The notes under the pieces: generated by a model
The model's input: only the letters and a program-made list of their open reading frames with translations
Told to the model about the DNA's origin: nothing
Databases searched by the model: none
Part shown: positions 17,044 to 25,151 of the stretch, one piece after another
Numbering within the stretch: the first letter of the stretch is position 1
Layout: each line of letters begins with the position of its first letter
Position numbers and translations under genes: made by a program
Assembly: GCA_947501615.1 (NCBI GenBank)
Contig: CANMWK010000003.1
Span: 1 to 64,000, forward strand
Source: an uncultured Tenacibaculum sp.
GTDB lineage: Bacteria > Bacteroidota > Bacteroidia > Flavobacteriales > Flavobacteriaceae
Length of the DNA stretch: 64,000 nt
Direction: 5' to 3'

Positions 17044-18108
17044 CTATTTAATTACTTGTTCTAAAATCTTTATATAAATATCGATTCCTTCTTTTATTTC
17101 ATCAATATAAATGAATTCATCTGCAGTATGAGAACGTGTACTATCTCCAGGACCTAATTTTACTGATTGACAACTTAATACTGATTGATCAGATAGGGTA
17201 GGAGAACCATAGGTTTCCCTGCCTAAACCAATACCAGCTTGAATTAATTCGTGATTTTTATCTATTGATGACGAGTTTAATCGTAGGCTTCTTGGAGTTA
17301 TTTCGCAAGGAGCTTCTTTAGCTAATAGATCAGCAATTTCTTGATTTGTGTACTTATCATTTACGCGAACATCAACAACTAAATCTACAGCAGAAGGAAC
17401 TGCATTATGTTGTTTTCCTGCATTGATTTGCGTCACTGTCATTTTTACATCTCCTAAAACTTCTGATGTTTTATCGAATATGTAATTCTTAAACCATTCT
17501 AAAACTTCAATCGTATTATAGATAGGGTTATCTTTGTTCGGATGTGCAGCATGACTTGGTGTTCCATTTACTTTAGCATCAAAAACGATTAACCCTTTTT
17601 CAGCAATGGCCAACTGCATTAATGTAGGTTCACCTACAATTGCAACATCTATTTTCGGAATTATAGACAACATACTGTTCAAACCGTTTGGGCCACTACT
17701 TTCTTCTTCAGCAGAACCAACGAAAACTAAATTATATTTTAAGTTTTCTTGATGATAAAAATGAGTAAAAGTAGCTAATAGAGAAACCAAACAACCTCCA
17801 GCATCGTTACTCCCTAAGCCATAAAGTTTACCATCTTCTACAGTGGCTTTGTGAGGATCTCTTGTATATCCATTGTTAGGGTATACTGTATCGTGATGAG
17901 AGTTTAGTAAAATAGTAGGTTTACTCTCATCAAAATACTTATTAATAGCCCAAACATTGTTATTTGTTCTTTTATAATCGATACTGTGAATCGTACACCA
18001 ATAGGCTAAAGCTTCTGCCGTTTTATCTTCTTCCGAAGAAAACGAAGGAATTTCTATTAACTTTTTCAAGAGATCTATAGCACTATAGGTAAGTTCTTTT
18101 TGTGTCAT
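17044..18108 (-). CDS. argE: M20-family N-acyl-ornithine/citrulline deacylase
   Basis: A zinc amidohydrolase that should remove the acyl group (acetyl or succinyl) from acyl-citrulline in this pathway. With the start chosen at 18108 it has 354 residues: HHD at 71-73 and ND at 101-102 supply metal ligands, and AEEES at 133-137 holds the general base. The ATG overlaps the argB stop by one base (TAATG); an in-frame ATG 21 bp upstream exists but would sit inside argB. Because the transcarbamylase here works on acylated ornithine, the true substrate is probably N-acylcitrulline rather than acetylornithine. Confidence 0.88.
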   Translation of the reverse strand: MTQKELTYSAIDLLKKLIEIPSFSSEEDKTAEALAYWCTIHSIDYKRTNNNVWAINKYFDESKPTILLNSHHDTVYPNNGYTRDPHKATVEDGKLYGLGSNDAGGCLVSLLATFTHFYHQENLKYNLVFVGSAEEESSGPNGLNSMLSIIPKIDVAIVGEPTLMQLAIAEKGLIVFDAKVNGTPSHAAHPNKDNPIYNTIEVLEWFKNYIFDKTSEVLGDVKMTVTQINAGKQHNAVPSAVDLVVDVRVNDKYTNQEIADLLAKEAPCEITPRSLRLNSSSIDKNHELIQAGIGLGRETYGSPTLSDQSVLSCQSVKLGPGDSTRSHTADEFIYIDEIKEGIDIYIKILEQVIK

Positions 18109-18884
18109 TATTGTTGAAATGTTGTACATTTTACATTCGTATTAAAAGGCATTACGTTATTTCCGATATGAACACTACTTACTCCTTTATGAATAGCCTG
18201 TAAGCAATTGTGTATTTTAGGAAGCATACCTTCGTTGATTATTTCTTTACGCTTTAAATCTTCAAATATCTTTTCATCAATCCTTTCAACTACTGAATCA
18301 TCATCAGTAATATCTGTTAATACACCATTTTTTTCAAAACAGTAATAAAGCGCAACTTTATATGATTTAGATAGAGCTATTGCTAATTCAGCAGCAATAG
18401 TATCTGCATTTGTGTTTAGTAATTGTCCGTTTTCATCGTGTGTAATGGCACAAAAAATCGGACTAATTTTATGGTCTAGTAAAATCCGTAAAGTTTCAGT
18501 ATTTATTTCAACAACATCACCAACAAAACCATAATCTATAGTAGTTACTGGTCTTTTTACTGAAACAATAGTATTGCCATCTGCACCAGAAAAACCAATA
18601 CTATTACATTTTCTAGCTTGTAATTGTGCAACAATATTCTTGTTGATTTTTCCACCGTAAACCATAGTTATTATCTCTAAAGTATCAGCATCAGTAATTC
18701 TACGTCCATTAATCATATTAGGCCTAATTCCCATTTTTACTGATAATTCAGAAGCAGCTCTTCCACCACCATGAACTAAAATTTTTGGCGATTCAAGTTT
18801 GGCAAAATCATCAAGGAAATCACTCAATAATTTTTTGTTATTGATCACGTTTCCTCCAATTTTTATAATTTTTAATTCTTGCAT
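18108..18884 (-). CDS. argB: N-acylglutamate kinase
   Basis: Phosphorylates N-acetyl- (or N-succinyl-) glutamate. It shows the amino acid kinase features IIKIGGNVI near residue 6, LVHGGGRAAS near residue 36 and INGRRITD. I place the start at 18884 (MQELKIIKIGG), which matches the usual N-terminus and leaves 1 bp after the argF' stop. An upstream in-frame ATG at 18899 would overlap argF'. No N-terminal extension for arginine feedback inhibition is present, in line with control at another level. Confidence 0.93.
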   Translation of the reverse strand: MQELKIIKIGGNVINNKKLLSDFLDDFAKLESPKILVHGGGRAASELSVKMGIRPNMINGRRITDADTLEIITMVYGGKINKNIVAQLQARKCNSIGFSGADGNTIVSVKRPVTTIDYGFVGDVVEINTETLRILLDHKISPIFCAITHDENGQLLNTNADTIAAELAIALSKSYKVALYYCFEKNGVLTDITDDDSVVERIDEKIFEDLKRKEIINEGMLPKIHNCLQAIHKGVSSVHIGNNVMPFNTNVKCTTFQQ

Positions 18885-18885
18885 A

Positions 18886-19821
18886 TTATAAGTTTTCAAG
18901 GATGTTTTTTAAAACAACCTGAGCTGCATACGTTCTATTGTTTGCCTGATTTATTACTAAAGAATTATCAGAATCTAAAACTGCATCTTCAACAACAACA
19001 TTTCTTCTTACAGGTAAGCAATGCATAAATTTAGCATTATTAAGCTTATGTTGCGTGATCATCCAATCGCTATCTTGACTTAATATTTGTCCGTAATCCG
19101 CATATGAACTCCAGTTTTTCACGTAAACAAAATCCGCATTTTTTAAAGCCTCTTCTTGATTGTAATTTACCTGTGTGTCTTTTGTGATTTCAGTACTTAA
19201 TTCATAACCTTTAGGATGTGTAATCGTTAAGTTTACGGGTAATTGTTGCATCATATTTACAAACGAATTCGCTACAGATTGTGGTAAGGCTTTAGGATGT
19301 GGAGCCCAAGATAAAACAACATTTGGCATTGCATCTGAATGAAATTCATTTATAGTAATTGCATCTGCTAATGCTTGTAACGGATGCGCTGTAGAACTTT
19401 CTAAATTAACTACAGGAACATCTGCGTATTTTGAAAAGCTATTCATAATAACTTCAGCATAATCTAATTCCTTGTCTTTTAATGTTGGAAATGCTCTTAC
19501 CGCAATAATATCAGCATATTGCGCAATTACTTTTGCCGCTTCTTTAATATGCTCAGAAGTGGACAAATTCATTATAGTTCCGTCTTCAAATTCTAAATTC
19601 CAAGAATTACTAATTTGTAAACAAATAACATCCATTCCTAGATTTTTAGCAGCTTTTTCGGTGCTTAATCTAGTTCTTAAACTAGCATTAAAAAACAACA
19701 TTACTAGGGTTTTGTTTTTGCCTAAGTTTTTATGTTCAAACGGAGCCTTTTTTAATGCTATTGCTTCTGTTATTGTTTGGGGTATATTTTTAATATCATT
19801 GATTTCAGTATATTTTTTCAT
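18886..19821 (-). CDS. argF': N-acylornithine carbamoyltransferase (SOTCase/AOTCase-like)
   Basis: This 311-residue transcarbamylase transfers a carbamoyl group to an N-acylated ornithine, as in Bacteroides fragilis (succinyl) and Xanthomonas (acetyl). It has the phosphate site FFNASLRTR (S47, R49, T50, R51), the HPLQALAD block and the C-terminal HCLPVRRN signature; its sequence looks like the Bacteroidota enzyme rather than ordinary OTCase. From memory, residue 90 in B. fragilis (Pro, succinyl) corresponds to Glu in the acetyl enzyme; here the aligned position just before EH is Ser89, so acyl specificity cannot be read off. It is followed by argB with a 1-bp gap. Confidence 0.88.
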   Translation of the reverse strand: MKKYTEINDIKNIPQTITEAIALKKAPFEHKNLGKNKTLVMLFFNASLRTRLSTEKAAKNLGMDVICLQISNSWNLEFEDGTIMNLSTSEHIKEAAKVIAQYADIIAVRAFPTLKDKELDYAEVIMNSFSKYADVPVVNLESSTAHPLQALADAITINEFHSDAMPNVVLSWAPHPKALPQSVANSFVNMMQQLPVNLTITHPKGYELSTEITKDTQVNYNQEEALKNADFVYVKNWSSYADYGQILSQDSDWMITQHKLNNAKFMHCLPVRRNVVVEDAVLDSDNSLVINQANNRTYAAQVVLKNILENL

Positions 19822-19841
19822 GGGTTTGAGTTTTGGTATAA

Positions 19842-19943
19842 CGTCACCCTGAACTTGTTTCAGGGTCTCAAATGATTTTTAACATTCATTCTTGAGATAT
19901 TGAAATACTGAATCAAGTTCAGCACATGTTAATTCAATATGAC
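19842..19943. repeat. REP-like palindromic intergenic element (argD-argF' gap)
   Basis: Contains CACCCTGAACTTGTTTCAGGG, itself a hairpin (CCCTGAA/TTCAGGG), and a second half with ACTGAATCAAGTTCAG. The outer ends CGTCA and TGACG are inverted. Related elements occur at 21912-21971 and 24166-24227. Confidence 0.7.
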
Positions 19944-19956
19944 GGATAATTAATTT

Positions 19957-21096
19957 TTATACTTTTTGTAACTCTAATGCTTTTGTTAATGCATTGATAA
20001 AAATAGCTACATGTTCTTTCTTAACCGTTAATGAAGGAAGAATACGTAGTAAGTTCGGGTTTTTTGAACTTCCTGTAAAGATGTGATGATTATAGATTAA
20101 TTCTTTACGTAATTCTGCAATTGGGAAGTCAAATTCTAAACCAAGCATTAATCCCCGTCCTTTTACTTTTTTTATTTCTGAAATTTGCGATAATTTATCG
20201 ATAAAATATGTTGAAATTTCTTCAACATTATCTAATAGTTTTTCTTCTTGAATGGTTTCTATAACTGCTAAAGCAGCGGTACAAGCCAAATGGTTTCCGC
20301 CAAAGGTTGTTCCTAATAAACCGTAAGAAGCTTTAATTTTTGGATGAATTAGAATTCCTCCAACAGGAAAACCATTTCCCATTCCTTTAGCCATTGAAAT
20401 AATATCTGGCTCTATTTCATGCTTCTGAAAAGCAAAGAAATCACCTGTTCTACCAAAGCCAGATTGTACTTCATCAGCAATGAATAACGTACCAAATTGT
20501 CTGCAAAGTTTTTCAACAGTTTTATAAAATTCAGTAGAAGCTTCATCTAAACCACCAACTCCTTGGATAATTTCTGTGATTACTGCACAAACATCACCTT
20601 TGGCTAAAATTGTGGTTAATGTTTCAATATCGCCATATTCAACAAATTCAACTTCTTGTTGTGCATTGATAGGCGCTACTATTTTAGGATTGTCGGTTGC
20701 GGCTACGGCCGCTGATGTTCTACCATGGAATCCATTTTTAAAAGCGACTACTTTATGCTTTTGTGTGTGGAAAGAAGCTAATTTGATTGCATTTTCATTA
20801 GCCTCTGCTCCAGAATTACATAAAAATAATTCATAAAATTTACAGCCCGATGCTTCTGTTAATTTCTCTGCTAGTTGTTGTTGTAACGGATTTTGAATAG
20901 AGTTACTATAAAATCCGATAGTGTTTAGTTGTTGTTGTAATTTTCCTACATAAGTAGGGTGAGAATGACCAATGGAAATCACTGCATGTCCTCCGTATAA
21001 GTCTAAATATTGTGTGCCATTTTCATCATACACGTATACATCTTTAGCTTTTTCAGGAGTAATATCGAATAATGGATAAACGTTAAATAAACTCAT
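19957..21096 (-). CDS. argD: N-acylornithine aminotransferase
   Basis: A class III PLP aminotransferase making N-acylornithine from the semialdehyde. The 379-residue protein has the SGAEANENAIK block at residues 95-105, DEVQSGFGRTG at 208-218 and the PLP lysine K237 in ISMAKGMGNGFPVGG. Its ATG overlaps the proC stop by 4 bp. The acyl specificity (acetyl or succinyl) is not visible from sequence. A REP-like element lies in the gap to argF'. Confidence 0.93.
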   Translation of the reverse strand: MSLFNVYPLFDITPEKAKDVYVYDENGTQYLDLYGGHAVISIGHSHPTYVGKLQQQLNTIGFYSNSIQNPLQQQLAEKLTEASGCKFYELFLCNSGAEANENAIKLASFHTQKHKVVAFKNGFHGRTSAAVAATDNPKIVAPINAQQEVEFVEYGDIETLTTILAKGDVCAVITEIIQGVGGLDEASTEFYKTVEKLCRQFGTLFIADEVQSGFGRTGDFFAFQKHEIEPDIISMAKGMGNGFPVGGILIHPKIKASYGLLGTTFGGNHLACTAALAVIETIQEEKLLDNVEEISTYFIDKLSQISEIKKVKGRGLMLGLEFDFPIAELRKELIYNHHIFTGSSKNPNLLRILPSLTVKKEHVAIFINALTKALELQKV

Positions 21097-21893
21097 ATTT
21101 GTTCTTTTTTAATCGTGTTAATTTTATTGAAAGAAGCTACCATACCTTGTATTAAAGAAGAACTTAAACCTTTGTGTTCCATTTCGTTTAAACCTTCAAT
21201 GGTGCATCCTTTAGGAGTAGTTACTTTATCGATCTCTTGTTCAGGATGATTCCCAGATTGAATTAATAAATTAGCAGCTCCTTCACTTGTAAACATGGCT
21301 AATTCCTGTGCCTCTTTAGCATCAAAACCTAATTGAATAGCAGCCTGAGTAGTGGCACGAATTAAACGCATCCAAAATGCAATTCCACTTGCACACACCA
21401 CGGTTGCTGCTTGCATTAAGTTTTCAGGAATAATCATGCTATTTCCAAGTTGATTGAAAATAGATTCAGCAATAGTAATTTTACTAGTATCATTAGTATT
21501 GGCAGAAATACAAGTCATTGATTTTTCTACAGCAATGGCTGTATTAGGCATTGCTCTTATAATTGAAAACCCTTGACCTAAAATAGTTTCAATTTTTTCT
21601 ATTGAAAAACCAGTGATTGTTGAAATTATAAGTTGTTCTTTACTGATATATTCTTTAGATTGAAACAAGATTTCTTCTAATTGTTTTGGTTGAACTGCAA
21701 AAATTAAAACATCAGAATTTTGAATGGCTTCGCTATTATCGTTAGTAATTACGATATTATCTTGTTTTGGCAAGTCATTCAGTTCTGATACATTTCTTTT
21801 AGTTAAGTATAAAGAACTAAAATTCTGACCTTTGATCAATCCTTTAGCTATTGATTTTCCTAAGTTTCCGGTTCCTATGATTGCTATTTTCAT
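21093..21893 (-). CDS. proC: pyrroline-5-carboxylate reductase
   Basis: Reduces pyrroline-5-carboxylate to proline with NAD(P)H. The 266-residue protein opens with the Rossmann motif IGTGNLGKSIAKG and has the conserved C-terminal block TPKGCTIEGLNEME. Its place inside an arginine operon, overlapping argD, is unusual for E. coli-type genomes; it links proline formation to arginine supply, since ornithine- or glutamate-derived semialdehyde feeds this enzyme. An alternative view is simple co-inheritance. Confidence 0.93.
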   Translation of the reverse strand: MKIAIIGTGNLGKSIAKGLIKGQNFSSLYLTKRNVSELNDLPKQDNIVITNDNSEAIQNSDVLIFAVQPKQLEEILFQSKEYISKEQLIISTITGFSIEKIETILGQGFSIIRAMPNTAIAVEKSMTCISANTNDTSKITIAESIFNQLGNSMIIPENLMQAATVVCASGIAFWMRLIRATTQAAIQLGFDAKEAQELAMFTSEGAANLLIQSGNHPEQEIDKVTTPKGCTIEGLNEMEHKGLSSSLIQGMVASFNKINTIKKEQI

Positions 21894-21911
21894 GAACTAT
21901 ATTTTTTAAGG

Positions 21912-21971
21912 CGTCACTCTGAATTTATTTCAGAGTCTCATGATGAGATACTGAAACAAGTTCAGTATGAC
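21912..21971. repeat. REP-like palindromic intergenic element (argC-proC gap)
   Basis: A 60-bp element made of two hairpins, CTCTGAATTTATTTCAGAG and ACTGAAACAAGTTCAGT, within outer inverted ends CGTCA/TATGAC. It shares GATACTGAAACAAGTTCAGT with the copy at 24166-24227. Confidence 0.75.
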
Positions 21972-21986
21972 AATTTTTTATTTGAA

Positions 21987-22964
21987 TTAGAAAAAATTAG
22001 CTTTTAGTTGTAATCCTTCTGTTTCTTCAAAACCAAACATTAAATTCATGTTTTGTACTGCTTGTCCAGAAGCTCCTTTTAATAAATTATCAATACAACT
22101 TGTAATTAATAATTGATTTTCATGTTTATGAACATGTATTAAACATTTATTGGTGTTCACAACTTGCTTCAGATGTAAAGTTTGGTCAGCAACAAAAGTG
22201 AAAGCAGCATCCTTATAAAATTCTTTATAAATTTTAATAGCTTGTTCTTCTGAACCTGAAAACTCAGTATATAAAGTAGCAAAGATTCCTCTAGAAAAGT
22301 TTCCTCTATTCGGTAAGAACAACACTTGATGTTTGCTATCCGATTGATACTTTACTATGGTTTGATAAATCTCTCCTAAATGTTGATGGGTAAAAGGCTT
22401 GTAATAAGAGAAATTATTATCTCTCCAGGTAAAATGTGTTGTTTTCGACAAACTAGTTCCTGCGCCAGTTGCACCAGTTACAGCATTTACATGAATGTTA
22501 TTTGTGATTAGTTTTTCTGATGCTAAGGGAGCAATTGCTAATTGAATCGCAGTAGCAAAACAACCTGGGTTTGCAATATAATTCGCATTAATTATTTCCT
22601 CTTTATTGATTTCAGGTAAACCATAAATGTATTCATTTCCTTGAAATACGTTATCGTTTACAAGTCTGAACTCATTACTTAAATCAATAATTTTTGTAGT
22701 ATCAGAAAATTGATGTTCCGCAAGAAATTTACCAGAATTCCCGTGTCCTAAACACAAAAATAAAACATCAACATTAGTATTAATTGTATCAGTGAATTTT
22801 TGATCTATGGATCCCACCAAATCTTGATGGATTGCGCTAATTGGATTACCAGCATTTGAAGTACTAAAGACAAAATCAATTGCGACTTCCTTATGATGTA
22901 TTAATAATCTAATTAATTCTCCTGCTGTATAACCAGCTCCACCTATAATTCCAGCTTTAATCAT
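21987..22964 (-). CDS. argC: N-acylglutamyl-phosphate reductase
   Basis: Reduces N-acylglutamyl phosphate to the semialdehyde with NADPH. From the ATG at 22964 the protein has 325 residues, beginning MIKAGIIGGAGYTAGEL (NADP-binding) with catalytic cysteine C135 in ANPGCFAT. The reading frame stays open 27 codons further upstream, but that part lies inside argG, and the chosen start matches the family's N-terminus. The start overlaps the argG end by 8 bp. Confidence 0.95.
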   Translation of the reverse strand: MIKAGIIGGAGYTAGELIRLLIHHKEVAIDFVFSTSNAGNPISAIHQDLVGSIDQKFTDTINTNVDVLFLCLGHGNSGKFLAEHQFSDTTKIIDLSNEFRLVNDNVFQGNEYIYGLPEINKEEIINANYIANPGCFATAIQLAIAPLASEKLITNNIHVNAVTGATGAGTSLSKTTHFTWRDNNFSYYKPFTHQHLGEIYQTIVKYQSDSKHQVLFLPNRGNFSRGIFATLYTEFSGSEEQAIKIYKEFYKDAAFTFVADQTLHLKQVVNTNKCLIHVHKHENQLLITSCIDNLLKGASGQAVQNMNLMFGFEETEGLQLKANFF

Positions 22965-24144
22965 GATTGTTGGTGTTTTGATAGATTTTTGTTTGATTTC
23001 CGTAAATGTTAATGAAACCTTTAGCGTCTTCTGCTGTCCAAGCATTGTTCATTTCACCATAGCTTCCAAATTTCGATTGTAACAAATCGTTATCCGAAGA
23101 AATTCCGTTTAAAGTAAAATGATAAGGTTTTAAAGTTATAAACACATCGCCAGTTACGTGTTGTTGACTGCTACTTAACATGGCTTCTAAATCTCTCATC
23201 ACAGGATCGAGATATAAACCTTCATGTAAGTGATTCCCGTACCAATTAGCTACATAATCTTTATGCTGTAATTGCCATTTGGTTAAGGTATGTTTTTCTA
23301 ATAAGTGATGTGCTTTAATAATTAACAAAGCAGCAGCAGCTTCAAAACCAACTCTTCCTTTAATACCAAGAATTGTATCACCAACATGAATATCTCTACC
23401 AATAGCATATTTAGATGCGATATTGTTTAGTTTTTCAATGATAACTCCAGAAGCATCTTTTTCGTCGTTAATTGCTACAGGTTCTCCTTTTACAAAGGAA
23501 ATTTTAATATCCGTAGCTTTTGTTTCTTGTAACTGAGAAGGGTATGCTTCTTCTGGTAAGGCTAGGTGAGAAGTTAATGTTTCGTCACCACCAACACTAG
23601 TTCCCCATAAACCTTTGTTCACAGAATATTTGGCTTTACTCCAAGATAAATCGACACCATGACTTTGTAAATACGCAATTTCTTCTTGTCTGCTTAACTT
23701 TTTATCTCTAATTGGAGTAATAATTTTAATATTAGGAGCCAGTGTATTAAAGATTAAATCGAAACGAACTTGATCATTTCCAGCTCCAGTACTACCATGT
23801 GCAATATATTCAGCTCCGATAGATTTTGCATAATTAATAATCTCTATAGCTTGTACAATTCTTTCTGCACTCACTGATAATGGATATGTATTGTTTTTTA
23901 ATACATTTCCGTAGATTAAGTACTTAATTACTTTTTCGTAGTAATTGTGAACTGCATCTATATTTTTATATGTTTTTACACCTAATTGATATGCTTTACT
24001 TTCAATATCATGTATTTCTTCTTTGGAAAATCCACCTGTATTTACACTAACTGCATGAACTTCAAAATTTTCATCCTTTGTTAAGTGTACTGCACAATAG
24101 GAAGTGTCTAAACCCCCGCTATATGCTAAAACTAATTTTTTCAT
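22957..24144 (-). CDS. argG: argininosuccinate synthase
   Basis: Joins citrulline and aspartate with ATP to give argininosuccinate. The 395-residue length is normal, and the protein carries the PP-loop LAYSGGLDTSYC near residues 5-16 and SVGGDETLTSH. It is the second gene of the arg operon, after the GNAT gene and a REP-like element. The order, with argG before argC and argH last, is typical of Bacteroidota. Confidence 0.96.
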   Translation of the reverse strand: MKKLVLAYSGGLDTSYCAVHLTKDENFEVHAVSVNTGGFSKEEIHDIESKAYQLGVKTYKNIDAVHNYYEKVIKYLIYGNVLKNNTYPLSVSAERIVQAIEIINYAKSIGAEYIAHGSTGAGNDQVRFDLIFNTLAPNIKIITPIRDKKLSRQEEIAYLQSHGVDLSWSKAKYSVNKGLWGTSVGGDETLTSHLALPEEAYPSQLQETKATDIKISFVKGEPVAINDEKDASGVIIEKLNNIASKYAIGRDIHVGDTILGIKGRVGFEAAAALLIIKAHHLLEKHTLTKWQLQHKDYVANWYGNHLHEGLYLDPVMRDLEAMLSSSQQHVTGDVFITLKPYHFTLNGISSDNDLLQSKFGSYGEMNNAWTAEDAKGFINIYGNQTKIYQNTNNHD

Positions 24145-24165
24145 TTTTGTTGTAATTAGCTTATC

Positions 24166-24227
24166 ATCACTCTAAATATATTTTAAAGTCTTAATTATTA
24201 AGATACTGAAACAAGTTCAGTATGACG
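24166..24227. repeat. REP-like palindromic intergenic element (GNAT-argG gap)
   Basis: The right half, GATACTGAAACAAGTTCAGT followed by ATGACG, is identical to the copy at 21912-21971 apart from the final base. The left half (ATCACTCTAAATATATTTTAAAGTC) has decayed and pairs less well. Confidence 0.65.
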
Positions 24228-24232
24228 AGTTA

Positions 24233-24850
24233 TTATTTTTTCTCTTTTTTTAAGAATAAATGTTGTTTGATACTTTTCAACCTAGTGAATGTTTTTTCTT
24301 TAATTTTCTTAGGTTGATTTTTATGTTCGGTAGTTGGATCGTATAACATTCCCGTACATAAACACATTTTTTGTTCTGTTCTGGTTAGAACATCATAATT
24401 CACACAAGTTTTACATCCATCCCAAAACGTTTGATCTGTTGTTAATTCAGAAAATGTAACAGGTTTATAGCCTAGGTTACTATTCAGCTTCATAACAGCT
24501 AATCCAGTAGTAATACTGAAGATTTTAGCATTGGGAAACTTAGTTCTTGAATGCTCAAAAATCTTTTGTTTGATTTTTTTTGATAAACCTAAACCTCTAA
24601 AGTTAGGATGAACGATTAATCCAGAATTGGCAACAAATTTTCCATGTCCCCACGATTCTATATAACAAAAACCGGCAAATGTATTTCCATCTAGAGCGAT
24701 AACTGCGTTACCTTTTTCCATTTTAGAAATAATATATTCTGGCTTTCTCTTTGCAATACCTGTACCTCTAATTTTAGCTGCATTTTCTATGGTAGTACAA
24801 ATTTCTTCTGCGTAAATTTTATGTGATATATCGGCAATACTAATTTTCAT
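24233..24850 (-). CDS. GNAT acyltransferase, probable N-acylglutamate synthase
   Basis: This 205-residue protein has a GNAT fold with the acyl-CoA loop HPNFRGLGLSKKI at residues 81-93. After the core it adds a cysteine cluster, C146-x2-C149 and C163-x-C165, followed by a basic tail. It is the first structural gene of the arg operon, which has no other argA or argJ, so it is the best candidate for acylating glutamate. I recall that an equivalent GNAT gene in Bacteroides thetaiotaomicron was linked to this step by mutant fitness data, but cannot verify that here. Acyl donor (acetyl-CoA or succinyl-CoA) is unknown. Confidence 0.75.
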   Translation of the reverse strand: MKISIADISHKIYAEEICTTIENAAKIRGTGIAKRKPEYIISKMEKGNAVIALDGNTFAGFCYIESWGHGKFVANSGLIVHPNFRGLGLSKKIKQKIFEHSRTKFPNAKIFSITTGLAVMKLNSNLGYKPVTFSELTTDQTFWDGCKTCVNYDVLTRTEQKMCLCTGMLYDPTTEHKNQPKKIKEKTFTRLKSIKQHLFLKKEKK

Positions 24851-24894
24851 TACCTTAAATTTAAAATTGTTTGTTCTTTTGTTTTTTTTGAAGA

Positions 24895-25004
24895 AGAACC
24901 GGACTCACCTTAGTTCTATTAGTATATAAGCCCTTGCGGGCGCGGGAAAAAGCGTCGTACAGAAATTCTATTATCAGTTGTGATAATTATGATTGGTGAC
25001 GATA
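24895..25004 (-). promoter_or_regulatory. arg operon leader RNA with hairpins, possible attenuator
   Basis: Between the leader peptide and the GNAT gene the minus-strand RNA can form three local stems: ATTATCA/TGATAAT (24970-24987), GCCC-GCAA-GGGC with a GNRA loop (24930-24941) and AGAAC/GTTCT (24895-24917). TATCGTC at 24998-25004 can instead pair with GACGATA at the end of the leader peptide (25083-25089), and the neighbouring TCACC can pair with GGTGA inside the third stem. These would be mutually exclusive folds. No clear U-tract follows a stem, so a classic terminator is not established. Confidence 0.4.
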
Positions 25005-25081
25005 AAAAAATATGATAAGATTGCATGATGTTGTTAATAAGATTAAATTCAAATTTCTATTGATCCTTAGGTAAGAATGAA

Positions 25082-25147
25082 CTATCGTCGTCGCATGGGG
25101 CGTCGTCGGCGTACTGAGATTTGATTTGTCTTATTGCTTGTATGCAT
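25082..25147 (-). CDS. arginine-rich leader peptide of the arg operon (21 residues)
   Basis: An ATG at 25147 opens 21 codons ending with TAG at 25082. The first twelve residues are ordinary (MHTSNKTNQISV); the remaining nine are RRRRPMRRR, seven arginines encoded by CGC CGA CGA CGC and CGA CGA CGA. This GC-rich run stands out in an AT-rich gap. It lies 231 bp upstream of the first arg operon gene and 4 nt after a good promoter -7 element. Ribosomes short of charged tRNA-Arg would stall here, so it is very probably a regulatory leader peptide for attenuation, analogous to his, trp or leu leaders. Only the arginine version in this position is unfamiliar to me. Confidence 0.8.
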   Translation of the reverse strand: MHTSNKTNQISVRRRRPMRRR

Positions 25148-25151
25148 GTTG

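Noticed and set aside
24930..24960. GC-rich patch considered as an independent small RNA gene or riboswitch
   Set aside because: It does not match a riboswitch consensus that I know, and lies inside the arg leader transcript; described there instead.
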